A DNA stretch of 64,000 nt from Paenibacillus pabuli (GTDB lineage: Bacteria > Bacillota > Bacilli > Paenibacillales > Paenibacillaceae). Position 1 is the first letter of the stretch. Each line of letters opens with the position of its first letter. This document shows positions 35,100-43,490 of this stretch, piece by piece. The stretch is from contig NZ_CP073714.1 in the NCBI RefSeq assembly GCF_023101145.1, forward strand, positions 2,914,001 to 2,978,000, written 5' to 3'. The notes beneath the pieces are model-generated. The model was not told where the DNA came from. It made no database searches and was given only the letters and a program-made list of their open reading frames with translations. The translations under genes were made by a program, and so were the position numbers.

Positions 35100-35307
35100 A
35101 GCTAACGGACGTGAATATAGAAATGTTCAAATGACACACTCCATTACACTATAAACTTGGGGTGAGAAGACATGGAGGCATTGGGCTTCATGTCTTTTTT
35201 TGTTTATCAAATAAGTTTTTTAGAAATATTCCACAAAACAGATTGACTGAATTGAGCATAACGTGGTAATTTTGTTTTGTAAGTTATTTGTTTTTATAAT
35301 AACAAAA

Positions 35308-35320
35308 CCTAACAAAGTGA
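35308..35320. promoter_or_regulatory. Probable LacI-family operator before the beta-mannosidase gene
   Basis: CCTAACAAAGTGA matches 12 of 13 bases of the element before the LacI gene. The same stretch also holds several TTTTGTT and AACAAAA words (35270-35316), which could form a second half-site. Confidence 0.5.
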
Positions 35321-35354
35321 TTTGAAAACTACTTCAATGATAACGGAGGCTGTC

Positions 35355-37904
35355 ATGAGCAAAATACAATCGCAGACTTTTCAGAATTGGACGTTCAAGG
35401 CTTGTGAGGATCAGGAATGGATGCCGGCTCACGTACCCGGCTGCGTGCATACGGATTTGCTGAAACTGGGTAAAATTCCGGACCCTTTCTATGGAACCAA
35501 CGAAAAGGAAGTTCAATGGATTGACAAAAAAGACTGGGAATATCGCACCGAATTTGATGTGAATGAGGCATTGCTGTCACAGCAGCATCTGGAACTGGTC
35601 TTTGATGGTCTGGATACCTATGCAGATGTGTACGTAAACGAACAGCATGTGTTATCAGCGGACAATATGTTCCGGGTATGGACAGCAAATGTAAAGTCGG
35701 TTGTAAAGGCAAGTGGCAACATTCTCCGAATACGTTTTCGATCTCCGATAAATGAAGATCTGCCGAAGCTGGAGAAGCTCGGATATGCATTGCCTGCATC
35801 GAATGATCAGTCTGATGTGGGAGGACTGGGCGACAAAAGAGTGAGTATTTTTGCGCGGAAAGCTCCGTATCACTACGGTTGGGATTGGGGTCCACGTTTT
35901 GTGACCAGCGGAATCTGGCGTGAAGTGCGCCTTGAAGGCTGGACGGACGTACGAATTAATGATGTATTTATTCAGCAAAATGAAGTAACCGCTGCTTCCG
36001 CTTCCCTCACTGCGGTCTTGGAAGTGGAGTCTGCACATTCCAGAGAAACGATTATTCGGGTCGGGACAGAAGGGCAGCACTGGGAGCAAGCTGTAACCCT
36101 GAAGCCGGGGGTCCAGACAGTAGAGGTTCCAATCTCGATTGCTGAGCCGAAGTTGTGGTGGAGTCGCGGGTTAGGTGACCCGCATATGTATTCTTTCCAT
36201 ACGGAAGTGATTCAGGGTGAACAGGCTGTGGCTGAGTCCACGGTCAGAACGGGCATTCGTTCCATTCGTCTGGTTCGTGACAAAGATGAAGCGGGAGCAT
36301 CCTTTTATTTTGAGTTAAACGGAGTTGCTGTCTTTGCCAAAGGTGCAAATCACATTCCTAATGACAGCTTCATCACAGAAGTGACACGTGAGCGCTATCT
36401 GCATGAGATTGTATCTGCTGCCGAGTCGAACATGAATATGCTTCGTGTGTGGGGTGGCGGCTTCTATGAAGAAGATGTGTTCTACGAGCTGTGTGACGAA
36501 TATGGTTTGCTCGTATGGCAGGATTTTATGTTTGCTTGCAGTATGTATCCCGGAGACGAGGCTTTCCTGAACAGTGTGAAGCATGAGGCGATTGATAATG
36601 TGAAACGTCTGCGTAATCATCCAAGCATCGTGCTGTGGTGTGGAAATAACGAGATTGATTCAGCATGGGCGCACTACATTGAGGATGGCGGCTGGGGCTG
36701 GAAAAAAGATTACAACGCGGAGCAAAGAGAACGCATCTGGGCGGATTACGAAGCCATTTTCCATGATCTTTTGCCTGAAGTGGTGGAAACCTATGCTCCT
36801 GGTGTGGATTACTGGCCTTCTTCCCCGCTTGTATCCCTGTCTGGAGATGAGAAACAGCATGCGAACCCATCCACGTCAGAAGGGGACATCCACTATTGGG
36901 GTGTGTGGCACAATGTGGAGCCATTTGAGAACTACAATGTTCATGTTGGCCGGTTCATGAGTGAGTATGGGTTCCAATCCTTCCCTGAGTATGATTCGGT
37001 TCGCAAGTATGCGGAGGAAGAGGATTTGGCATTGGAGTCTGAGGTGATGCTGGCGCATCAGAAGAACGGGGCAGGCAATCGTCTGATCAAGCAATATATG
37101 GATATGTACATGCATGAACCGAAGGATTTTCCATCCTTCCTGTATATGAGCCAAGTGCTTCAGGCTGAAGCGATGAAAACAGCCATTGAAGCTCACCGCC
37201 GCCGTAAACCGTATTGTATGGGAACGCTCTACTGGCAAATGAACGATTGCTGGCCGGTGGCTTCCTGGGCAGGGATGGATTACTTTGGACGCTGGAAAGC
37301 ATTGCAATATTACGCGAAACGCAGCTTCAGCGATGTATTGGTATCAGTAGATGGTACAAAGGATGACGTGACGGATATTTATCTAATCTCGGATCAGCTT
37401 GAACCAGTGAAAGGCAAACTCCAGGTACGTCTCATTGGCTTTGACGGCACGGTACATCGTGAAGAAGAGCACGAAGTTGCTTTGGGATCCAACGCTGGTC
37501 AACAGGTACTGTCGTTAAGTCAGGCAGAATGGCTGGAAGGTCGCGATGCTGCATCAACATTGCTGCGGATTGATCTGAAGCAGGATGGGGCAGCCGACAT
37601 TGTTCAGGAGCATTACTTTGCACCATCAAAGGACATTGCACTGCAACCAGCGCAAATTAAGGTAACAGAAATTACTGAGAACGACGGTGTACATCTGGTT
37701 CTGGAAAGTGATGCGCTTGCCAAACAAGTGTGGATTTCTACTGAGACAGAAGGCGTGTTCTCGGACAATTTCTTCGATCTTATTCCTGGCATTCCGGTGA
37801 AGGTCAAGTTTACATCCAGAGAGGAATTACAAGGATCTGCTGGCGCTGTCTCCAAGGTGGAGGCCATTAAGGTTCGTTCCATGGCTGACTTTATTAAATT
37901 GTAA
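35355..37904 (+). CDS. Glycoside hydrolase family 2 beta-mannosidase
   Basis: An 849-residue cytoplasmic enzyme that removes terminal beta-mannose from manno-oligosaccharides. The N-terminal sugar-binding domain has HVPGCVHTDLL and DGLDTYADVYVNE, and YGWDWGPRF is a beta-mannosidase hallmark. The acid/base is Glu433 in WCGNNE and the nucleophile Glu537 in MSEYGFQS. ATG 35355 is chosen because ACGGAGG ends 6 bases upstream; an in-frame TTG at 35322 lacks a ribosome site. There is no signal peptide, so substrates must be imported. Control by the preceding LacI protein is likely. Confidence 0.95.
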   Translation: MSKIQSQTFQNWTFKACEDQEWMPAHVPGCVHTDLLKLGKIPDPFYGTNEKEVQWIDKKDWEYRTEFDVNEALLSQQHLELVFDGLDTYADVYVNEQHVLSADNMFRVWTANVKSVVKASGNILRIRFRSPINEDLPKLEKLGYALPASNDQSDVGGLGDKRVSIFARKAPYHYGWDWGPRFVTSGIWREVRLEGWTDVRINDVFIQQNEVTAASASLTAVLEVESAHSRETIIRVGTEGQHWEQAVTLKPGVQTVEVPISIAEPKLWWSRGLGDPHMYSFHTEVIQGEQAVAESTVRTGIRSIRLVRDKDEAGASFYFELNGVAVFAKGANHIPNDSFITEVTRERYLHEIVSAAESNMNMLRVWGGGFYEEDVFYELCDEYGLLVWQDFMFACSMYPGDEAFLNSVKHEAIDNVKRLRNHPSIVLWCGNNEIDSAWAHYIEDGGWGWKKDYNAEQRERIWADYEAIFHDLLPEVVETYAPGVDYWPSSPLVSLSGDEKQHANPSTSEGDIHYWGVWHNVEPFENYNVHVGRFMSEYGFQSFPEYDSVRKYAEEEDLALESEVMLAHQKNGAGNRLIKQYMDMYMHEPKDFPSFLYMSQVLQAEAMKTAIEAHRRRKPYCMGTLYWQMNDCWPVASWAGMDYFGRWKALQYYAKRSFSDVLVSVDGTKDDVTDIYLISDQLEPVKGKLQVRLIGFDGTVHREEEHEVALGSNAGQQVLSLSQAEWLEGRDAASTLLRIDLKQDGAADIVQEHYFAPSKDIALQPAQIKVTEITENDGVHLVLESDALAKQVWISTETEGVFSDNFFDLIPGIPVKVKFTSREELQGSAGAVSKVEAIKVRSMADFIKL

Positions 37905-37938
37905 TCAGAAGGACCTGTTTAAATAATGTCATTGGTTA

Positions 37939-37973
37939 AGGCCCGGATGCACTTGATGTGCATACCCGGGCCT
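37939..37973 (+). terminator. Terminator after the beta-mannosidase gene
   Basis: AGGCCCGG pairs with CCGGGCCT, an inner ATGCAC/GTGCAT stem is present, and a T-rich tail follows. Confidence 0.85.
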
Positions 37974-38015
37974 ATTCATTTTTCTTTTTGTTTTAAGGTG
38001 AATAGATGTTACTTA

Positions 38016-40010
38016 TTATTGGATCTCCAAGATCTCGATATCATACGGTTCCAGTTCTAATTGAGGTCCTTTCTCAGTTCCATCCAATGCACTGGTGTAT
38101 GAAGCTTGCAGCGGAATGGACACAGATGCAGGACTTAAATTCAGAATAAAACGAAACGTTCCATTCGGTCCTGAGCGGGTTGTCACCTGGACACCGTCTG
38201 GCAGGGATTGAATCCCGGACAAGTTACATTGTTCAGCGATGGTTCGCAATAACTGGCTCAGATAAGCTTCCTCCGGCTGGGTCCCTACATAATAAACTTC
38301 ACCTTTACTCCAGTTATTTTGAGTGACAGCCGCACTTTCGGCATAAAATTGATCCACATAAACCGCGATCGGCTGTGCCGTGTCTAGTTCGAGCACATCA
38401 GCCCATTGTGAGGCAGCATACGTATTGCCCTGCTCATCCCGAATCAGAATCGGGTCACTACCGACGGGATCATATTCGGTTACCCGCACGCCCGAACAAG
38501 CAGATAACAAACCTGGAAGTGGAGCCATGACACAGACGTTATTATCGTTTTTGACACCAGAGCGATGCGTTAAGATCAATATGCCACCCTCCGCTGCAAA
38601 AGCCTGCAAACGTTCTGCTGTGCTCTCATCAAGCAAATACAAATGCGGAGCGATAATGATTTTGTAGCCATTTAGCGATTGCGAGGAATGGATAACATCC
38701 GTACCCAGTCCCCATTTGGTCAAGGCACGATGCCATACTTTTATATTTTCGTAGTAATCCAGACCGTCCGCCTGTGGCTGAATTCGTAGGGCGTTTAGTT
38801 GATCATGTGAATGCAGGATGGCAACTTCGTTCTGCAACGTAGAGTCTTGCAGGCGTTCACCCAGACGGTTCACTTCGGTACATAGTTGCTGAAACTCCTT
38901 GAAGCGTCGGCCTGGAACATTGCTGTGATCGATCAGCCCATGCCAGAACTGTTCTGCTCCAATTGTGGCACTACGCCAGCGGAAATGCACGACAGCATCC
39001 GCTCCACGGGCAATAGTCTGCCACGAGTATGCGCGCAAGAAGCCGGGCTGGGGTGTACGCCACATCGGAAACCAGCATCCCGGAGGTCCACTCAGCTGCT
39101 CCATGATCCAGAAGTTGCGGCGTTTGATGCCACGTGTCAGATCTAACGACAAAGCGCCACTGTAAGGTGCGGTGTCCGTTTTGTTAGGTGAAGGATTTGG
39201 ATAGTAATCGAAGGAAGCGAAGTCCAGCTCCTGACCGATTTGATATTGATCTGCTTTTTGCGGATAGCTGTGAAAGTTATGGGTGACAAAATGATCAGGA
39301 CAGTTATCCCGAATGATGTCGATTTGGATTGTTTGAAAAGCGACGATGGAATCCGACTGAAAACGGGAATAGTCCAAGAGGAACGAAGGATTCTGAAACG
39401 GGGAGCCGCCATATGGCGGTGTGACCTGTTCCCAATCACTATATTCTCCACTCCAGACCACGGTCCCCCAAGCTTGGTTAAGCTGCTCCAGTGTGTTGTA
39501 TCTGGCACGTACCCACTCGCGAAAAGCCTCTGAACATGCAGCACACTGACAATCCGTGAAACTGAATTCATTATCGGTCTGCCAGCCAATGACGGCCGGA
39601 TGTCCTGCATAACGCTCCGTTAGCTTTTCTACGATTCGTGCACTGTATGTTCGCATGCTGAGACTATTATAACAGCGATGACCGCGGACGCCTTCATGGT
39701 ACAGCTGTCCATTCGGCAGCACAGGCAGAATATCGGGACACTTTTCAGTGAGCCAGCGCGGCGGGGTCATCGTTGGTGTGCCGATCACCACCTGGAGCCC
39801 ATTACGATGAAGGGTATCCAGCGCCTGATCAAGCCATGTCCAGTCGAATTGTCCATCGGTGGGCTCCATTCGACTCCAGGCAAATTCTCCAACACGAACA
39901 ATGCGTACACCACTATCAGCCATTAAACGGGCATCCTGCTCCCACAAATTAGGGTCCCAGTGTTCGGGATAATAATCAACGCCCATTTGTACAGGTCGGT
40001 TTTGGTTCAT
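38016..40010 (-). CDS. Glycoside hydrolase family 42 beta-galactosidase
   Basis: A 664-residue cytoplasmic beta-galactosidase. The GH42 N-terminus GVDYYPEHWDPNLWEQDARLM is intact. The acid/base is Glu148 in QTDNEFS, the nucleophile Glu304 in WIMEQLSGP, and CQCAACSEAF (about 154-163) contributes the cysteines of the zinc site. ATG 40010 is chosen because AGAGGAGAG lies 8 bases upstream on the minus strand; an upstream in-frame start would add 14 residues without a ribosome site. It is divergent from an AraC regulator. Members act on galacto-oligosaccharides or plant galactans rather than mainly lactose. Confidence 0.95.
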   Translation of the reverse strand: MNQNRPVQMGVDYYPEHWDPNLWEQDARLMADSGVRIVRVGEFAWSRMEPTDGQFDWTWLDQALDTLHRNGLQVVIGTPTMTPPRWLTEKCPDILPVLPNGQLYHEGVRGHRCYNSLSMRTYSARIVEKLTERYAGHPAVIGWQTDNEFSFTDCQCAACSEAFREWVRARYNTLEQLNQAWGTVVWSGEYSDWEQVTPPYGGSPFQNPSFLLDYSRFQSDSIVAFQTIQIDIIRDNCPDHFVTHNFHSYPQKADQYQIGQELDFASFDYYPNPSPNKTDTAPYSGALSLDLTRGIKRRNFWIMEQLSGPPGCWFPMWRTPQPGFLRAYSWQTIARGADAVVHFRWRSATIGAEQFWHGLIDHSNVPGRRFKEFQQLCTEVNRLGERLQDSTLQNEVAILHSHDQLNALRIQPQADGLDYYENIKVWHRALTKWGLGTDVIHSSQSLNGYKIIIAPHLYLLDESTAERLQAFAAEGGILILTHRSGVKNDNNVCVMAPLPGLLSACSGVRVTEYDPVGSDPILIRDEQGNTYAASQWADVLELDTAQPIAVYVDQFYAESAAVTQNNWSKGEVYYVGTQPEEAYLSQLLRTIAEQCNLSGIQSLPDGVQVTTRSGPNGTFRFILNLSPASVSIPLQASYTSALDGTEKGPQLELEPYDIEILEIQ

Positions 40011-40095
40011 ATAGGTTACTCTCCTCTGGTCTGAAAAATAAATGCTTTTCATGCAAGGTTACCCCGTGCTTCATTGTTCCACTATCATTTTCTTG

Positions 40096-40128
40096 TGAAA
40101 CACCATCGAGTCTGTTTCATTTTATAAT
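40096..40128. promoter_or_regulatory. Possible control region between the GH42 and AraC genes
   Basis: TGAAAC (40096-40101) and GTTTCA (40114-40119) form an inverted repeat with 12 bases between, next to a TATAAT at 40123-40128 on the plus strand. No well-spaced -35 is found, so this is tentative. Confidence 0.3.
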
Positions 40129-40207
40129 GGATAAAGACAAGGGAATATAATAACATGTTGCGATAAGGTATCATGATCTTGCTATTTTATTTGGAGAGGA
40201 TGAGTAC

Positions 40208-41050
40208 ATGCGGAACCATTGGTTTATGCCGGAACCCGGCCATGCAGGGTACGCATGTTATCCGGTGGCCTACGGAAGATACGTCGATCCGGAGCACAGG
40301 GAACATCGTCCGGACGGAATACGGGAGTACAATCTGCATTTGGTTTTTAAAGGGCAGGGTGAAGTGAGAACAGAGAAGGGGAACGTTCGCTTAACGGCTG
40401 GACAAGGCTTTCTATATGCGCCGGGGCAGGTACAACAGTACCATGCTGATGCATCCGATCCTTGGGATATCAGGTGGATTCATTTGCAAGCCCATGATTT
40501 GGAGCGGTTGTTGGGATTGCGGAATCCGGATAAAGTGTGGCTCTTTTCATTTTCCGGAGAGGATCGATTGGAGGAGCTGCATGAACAATTGTGTCAGCTC
40601 GGTGCAGGTTATGAGAGTATACATGAACCGAAGTTTTCGGCTGTTCTGTATGAACTGCTTGCCGAACTGGCACGGAATTCGGAGTCAATTGAAGGCACTT
40701 CCTTACTGAATCATCAGGATACCATTCGCGCTACGGCCGATTATATTCGTCGTCACTGCACGCAGCCGCTAAGTCTTGCTGAGATGGCAGATACAGCGGG
40801 ATACAGCGTGTATTATTTTAATCGCATGTTTAAGAGCATCATGGGCGTCCCGCCCGGCAGGTATTTGCTTGATTGCCGCATTCTGGTGTCGAAGAGTATG
40901 CTTGCTGACTCGGAACTGTCCGTGAAACAAATTGCTTCTCAGTGTGGATTCACACACAGCAGTTATTTTATTCGCATGTTTCGCACCTATACCGAGATGA
41001 CCCCACAGCAATTCAGATGTTTGTACAGTTCGGGTAGTGGTGGGACATAG
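40208..41050 (+). CDS. AraC family transcriptional regulator
   Basis: A 280-residue regulator with an N-terminal cupin-type sugar-sensing domain (about 25-95, including YNLHLVFKGQGEV and YAPGQVQQYHAD). Two C-terminal helix-turn-helix motifs follow (LSLAEMADTAGYSVYYFNRMFK and LSVKQIASQCGFTHSSYFIRMF). It is divergent from the GH42 beta-galactosidase gene, with 197 bases between, and is most likely its activator, responding to a galactoside. Confidence 0.92.
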   Translation: MRNHWFMPEPGHAGYACYPVAYGRYVDPEHREHRPDGIREYNLHLVFKGQGEVRTEKGNVRLTAGQGFLYAPGQVQQYHADASDPWDIRWIHLQAHDLERLLGLRNPDKVWLFSFSGEDRLEELHEQLCQLGAGYESIHEPKFSAVLYELLAELARNSESIEGTSLLNHQDTIRATADYIRRHCTQPLSLAEMADTAGYSVYYFNRMFKSIMGVPPGRYLLDCRILVSKSMLADSELSVKQIASQCGFTHSSYFIRMFRTYTEMTPQQFRCLYSSGSGGT

Positions 41051-41070
41051 TCTATGATTAATAATCAAAA

Positions 41071-41107
41071 AAAACGTGCTGCCAGTTTCTACTGAGCGGC
41101 ACGTTTT
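41071..41107. terminator. Bidirectional terminator
   Basis: AAAACGTGC pairs with GCACGTTTT. A-runs on the left and T-runs on the right allow use by both the AraC gene and the opposite lipoprotein gene. Confidence 0.8.
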
Positions 41108-41155
41108 TGCTATATGACTGAACAGTAGGAGAGGATTAGTGCATGTCCAACCAGT

Positions 41156-41830
41156 TTAGTTGTTCTGATCTTGGCTTTGGATTTCCTGCAGTTCATCAAT
41201 GCTTAGTGTAAGATCATTCTCAGGATTTGCGCTCACAATAACCTCGGACTTCAACTGCTGCTCACCGGGTTGAGTTGATTTGGCTGCGGGCTTGATTACA
41301 TACAGGCTTTGCACTGAATTCAGCAGGCTGGCGGGGGTGTTTTCATACGTTTCCAGGAAGAGTACATAATCTTTGGTGGGTGTAAATTTGATATTGTCAT
41401 CGTTAATAATCTCGGTATTGCCCAGCTGTCCGCCAAGCTGTTTCACTTCAAGGGTGTCGCCGTCAGCGTAAGTTCCCTTGAAGGATTCAGCAACCTTAAT
41501 GGTATAAATCGTATAAATTTTATCAAAAGGGACGATATCCTCACCGCCCGGGTTCAATTGCTCATCCAGAGCACTTTCATTTACAGCAGGAGCTTGTACC
41601 ATATCATTTAATGCTTCAACACGTGTTTGGATGACACTGCCTCTAACGATGGTGTCTGCTCTCTCGGAGAGATCGCCAATGCTTGAGTAACTTGGAAAGT
41701 CCTCGGAAGCAATCATCGTAATGGGTTCACCCTTGGTGGCGGCCGTATATGTCGTTGCTGAGGAGCAGCCAAGGGCAGACAAAATGAAAATGGAAGAGGC
41801 AAGCATCGTGAATACTCGAATTTTTTTCAT
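41156..41830 (-). CDS. Lipoprotein, function unknown
   Basis: A 224-residue exported lipoprotein with a MKKIR start and the lipobox SALGC (Cys22). The body contains SERADTIVRGSVIQTRVEAL, then an OB-like segment YTIKVAESFKGTYADGDTLEVKQLGGQ and KDYVLFLETY. This pattern is frequent in small secreted Bacillales proteins of unknown role. It follows the metalloprotease gene by 41 bases on the same strand, so the two are probably co-transcribed, and it might protect, anchor or inhibit the protease. That link is inference. Confidence 0.8.
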   Translation of the reverse strand: MKKIRVFTMLASSIFILSALGCSSATTYTAATKGEPITMIASEDFPSYSSIGDLSERADTIVRGSVIQTRVEALNDMVQAPAVNESALDEQLNPGGEDIVPFDKIYTIYTIKVAESFKGTYADGDTLEVKQLGGQLGNTEIINDDNIKFTPTKDYVLFLETYENTPASLLNSVQSLYVIKPAAKSTQPGEQQLKSEVIVSANPENDLTLSIDELQEIQSQDQNN

Positions 41831-41871
41831 GGGTAGGAATCCTCCTTGATTTGGGGTTTGAAAATAGCGGA

Positions 41872-42393
41872 TTAGTATTTGGATCTGACGTTATTGATAT
41901 CGAAGGTTTGAGGCTTTGTCATGGTGTTCCGGTTACGGGAGTAGAGCATGATGGAAGGGCTGGTGGTGGAGGGGTTGTCCCCAAGCCAAACGGAGTGTCC
42001 GAGCTCATGAACGAATACGCTTTGAATAAAGTTGGACAAGTTGGTTGCGTCAGCCGTAATGGTGGTTGCATTCAGTTCAATGCGGAAGCTTACGACCTGA
42101 CTGCCAGATACAGAGGCGTAGTTGACACCATAGGCGGTGTTATTGAAGTTTCCGGCCGTAATGGTGTTCGGGGAACTGCTTGTTTTGGTAAACTGTACTT
42201 TGGCACCGGCATTGTTCCAGTTGCTGAGGGAGGCATCCATGGGAGTTTGCCACGCAGAGGTGTAGTTGTAAGTACGAATCGGAATGGTGGAGCTTGGGTA
42301 GCCGTAGGTTAGAAAAGTTGCCGCATAGATGGTACTGCCGAACATCGCGAAGGCTGAAAACAACATGATGCTCATCAGAAATTTCCTTTTCAT
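41872..42393 (-). CDS. Secreted metzincin-like metalloprotease
   Basis: A 173-residue secreted protease with a signal peptide (residues 1-25, ending IYAA). The zinc site is HELGHSVWLGD at 129-139: His129, Glu130, His133 and Asp139 in the third-ligand position, as in snapalysin-type enzymes. The usual Gly three residues after the second His is Trp136. SIML at 147-150 is a plausible Met-turn. ATG 42393 follows GGAGG by 8 bases; earlier in-frame codons lack a signal-peptide context. The protein is short for the family, with no evident propeptide. It probably cleaves extracellular proteins. Confidence 0.85.
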   Translation of the reverse strand: MKRKFLMSIMLFSAFAMFGSTIYAATFLTYGYPSSTIPIRTYNYTSAWQTPMDASLSNWNNAGAKVQFTKTSSSPNTITAGNFNNTAYGVNYASVSGSQVVSFRIELNATTITADATNLSNFIQSVFVHELGHSVWLGDNPSTTSPSIMLYSRNRNTMTKPQTFDINNVRSKY

Positions 42394-42618
42394 ACTTAAA
42401 ACCTCCAAAAAATGTATTTTTTCTCTCTTATAGTAACAAGGAATAGAGCTGTTGAAATGAGTCTTAAGTCTTTGTTTTCGTTGTGAAAACAAAGGATTTT
42501 GCTGGATTAGACCTTATTTTCGTCTGGAAAAATCGAAACTGTCCACATGTGCATGCATAATTTCCCTGCAATAACAAACAATACATTCAAATTCACGCAG
42601 AAAAGGAAGTGCCTGAGC

Positions 42619-43296
42619 ATGTGTAACCGTTTTTCATTGGCAGCCGATTTGGATGAGGTCAGGGATCATTTTAAGATTGAACGGGTGATGTATTATTACA
42701 AAAACCGTTACAATATCAGTCCAACCCAGCACACACCGATTATTTTGCATCAGGACGGAGAGCGGGTATTGGACGAGTTCCGATGGGGATTCATTCCGTT
42801 CTGGGGACGCGATGCAGTCAACGCCAACCTCATGACGGTGCATGAGAATCCAGCCTACTACAAGCTGGTAGAGACGAAGCGTTGTGTGATCCCATGCAAT
42901 GGATTGTATTACTGGCGTCAGGAAGGCAAGAAAAGCTATGCGGTGCGTGTCGTTATGCCGGATCGTGGATTGTTTGGCATTGCGGGATTATACGAAGTTT
43001 GGAAAGATACACGCAAACAGCCACTGCGCACCTGCACGATGCTGATGGCAGGAGCGAATATGGTTACACGGGAGTTTGGCAGCAAAATGCCGGCGATTCT
43101 GTCTGAAGAAGAGATCAACACCTGGCTGGATCCGGCGAACACACGCGTGACCCAGCTGCTGCCGTTGTTGAAATCATACAACCGTACAGAGATGAATCTG
43201 TATCCGGTCACCCCGATGGTAGCCAATGATGAGCATGACTGCTATGAATGTGTGGAAGAGATGGACCAAAAGCTGGCATACGTACGCAGTTTCTAG
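42619..43296 (+). CDS. SOS response-associated peptidase family protein (SRAP, YedK-like)
   Basis: A 225-residue protein. The start MCNRFSL exposes Cys2, which in YedK/HMCES forms a thiazolidine link to abasic sites in single-stranded DNA and protects them. Other family motifs are YNISPTQHTPII (the Asn in this region supports catalysis), EFRWGFIPFWG and KRCVIPCNGLYYW. The usual NARAET stretch is NANLMTVHEN here. ATG 42619 is chosen because Cys must be residue 2, and AAGGAAG lies upstream. It is a single gene with its own terminator. Confidence 0.92.
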   Translation: MCNRFSLAADLDEVRDHFKIERVMYYYKNRYNISPTQHTPIILHQDGERVLDEFRWGFIPFWGRDAVNANLMTVHENPAYYKLVETKRCVIPCNGLYYWRQEGKKSYAVRVVMPDRGLFGIAGLYEVWKDTRKQPLRTCTMLMAGANMVTREFGSKMPAILSEEEINTWLDPANTRVTQLLPLLKSYNRTEMNLYPVTPMVANDEHDCYECVEEMDQKLAYVRSF

Positions 43297-43316
43297 GCTG
43301 AGCAAGCAGTTTTATG

Positions 43317-43349
43317 AGACGGAGAGTCGTGGGACACTCCGTCTTTTTG
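43317..43349 (+). terminator. Terminator after the SRAP gene
   Basis: AGACGGAG pairs with CTCCGTCT, followed by five Ts. Confidence 0.85.
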
Positions 43350-43391
43350 GGCTGAGCAATGAAATAAATGGTATTGAAATAAAATGAAAAG

Positions 43392-43426
43392 TTGCAATGT
43401 GAGTGAAACGTAACTATAATAATTAC
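43392..43426 (+). promoter_or_regulatory. Old Yellow Enzyme promoter with overlapping operator
   Basis: TTGCAA (43392-43397) and TATAAT (43415-43420) are 17 bases apart. GTAACTATAATAATTAC (43410-43426) over the -10 is palindromic with one mismatch. Its first 11 bases equal the reverse complement of part of the nitroreductase operator. Confidence 0.65.
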
Positions 43427-43490
43427 AGTAAGTGAACGCATATATTCATATATCTATTAAAAGAGATATTTAATCAGGAGGGAACCACGA

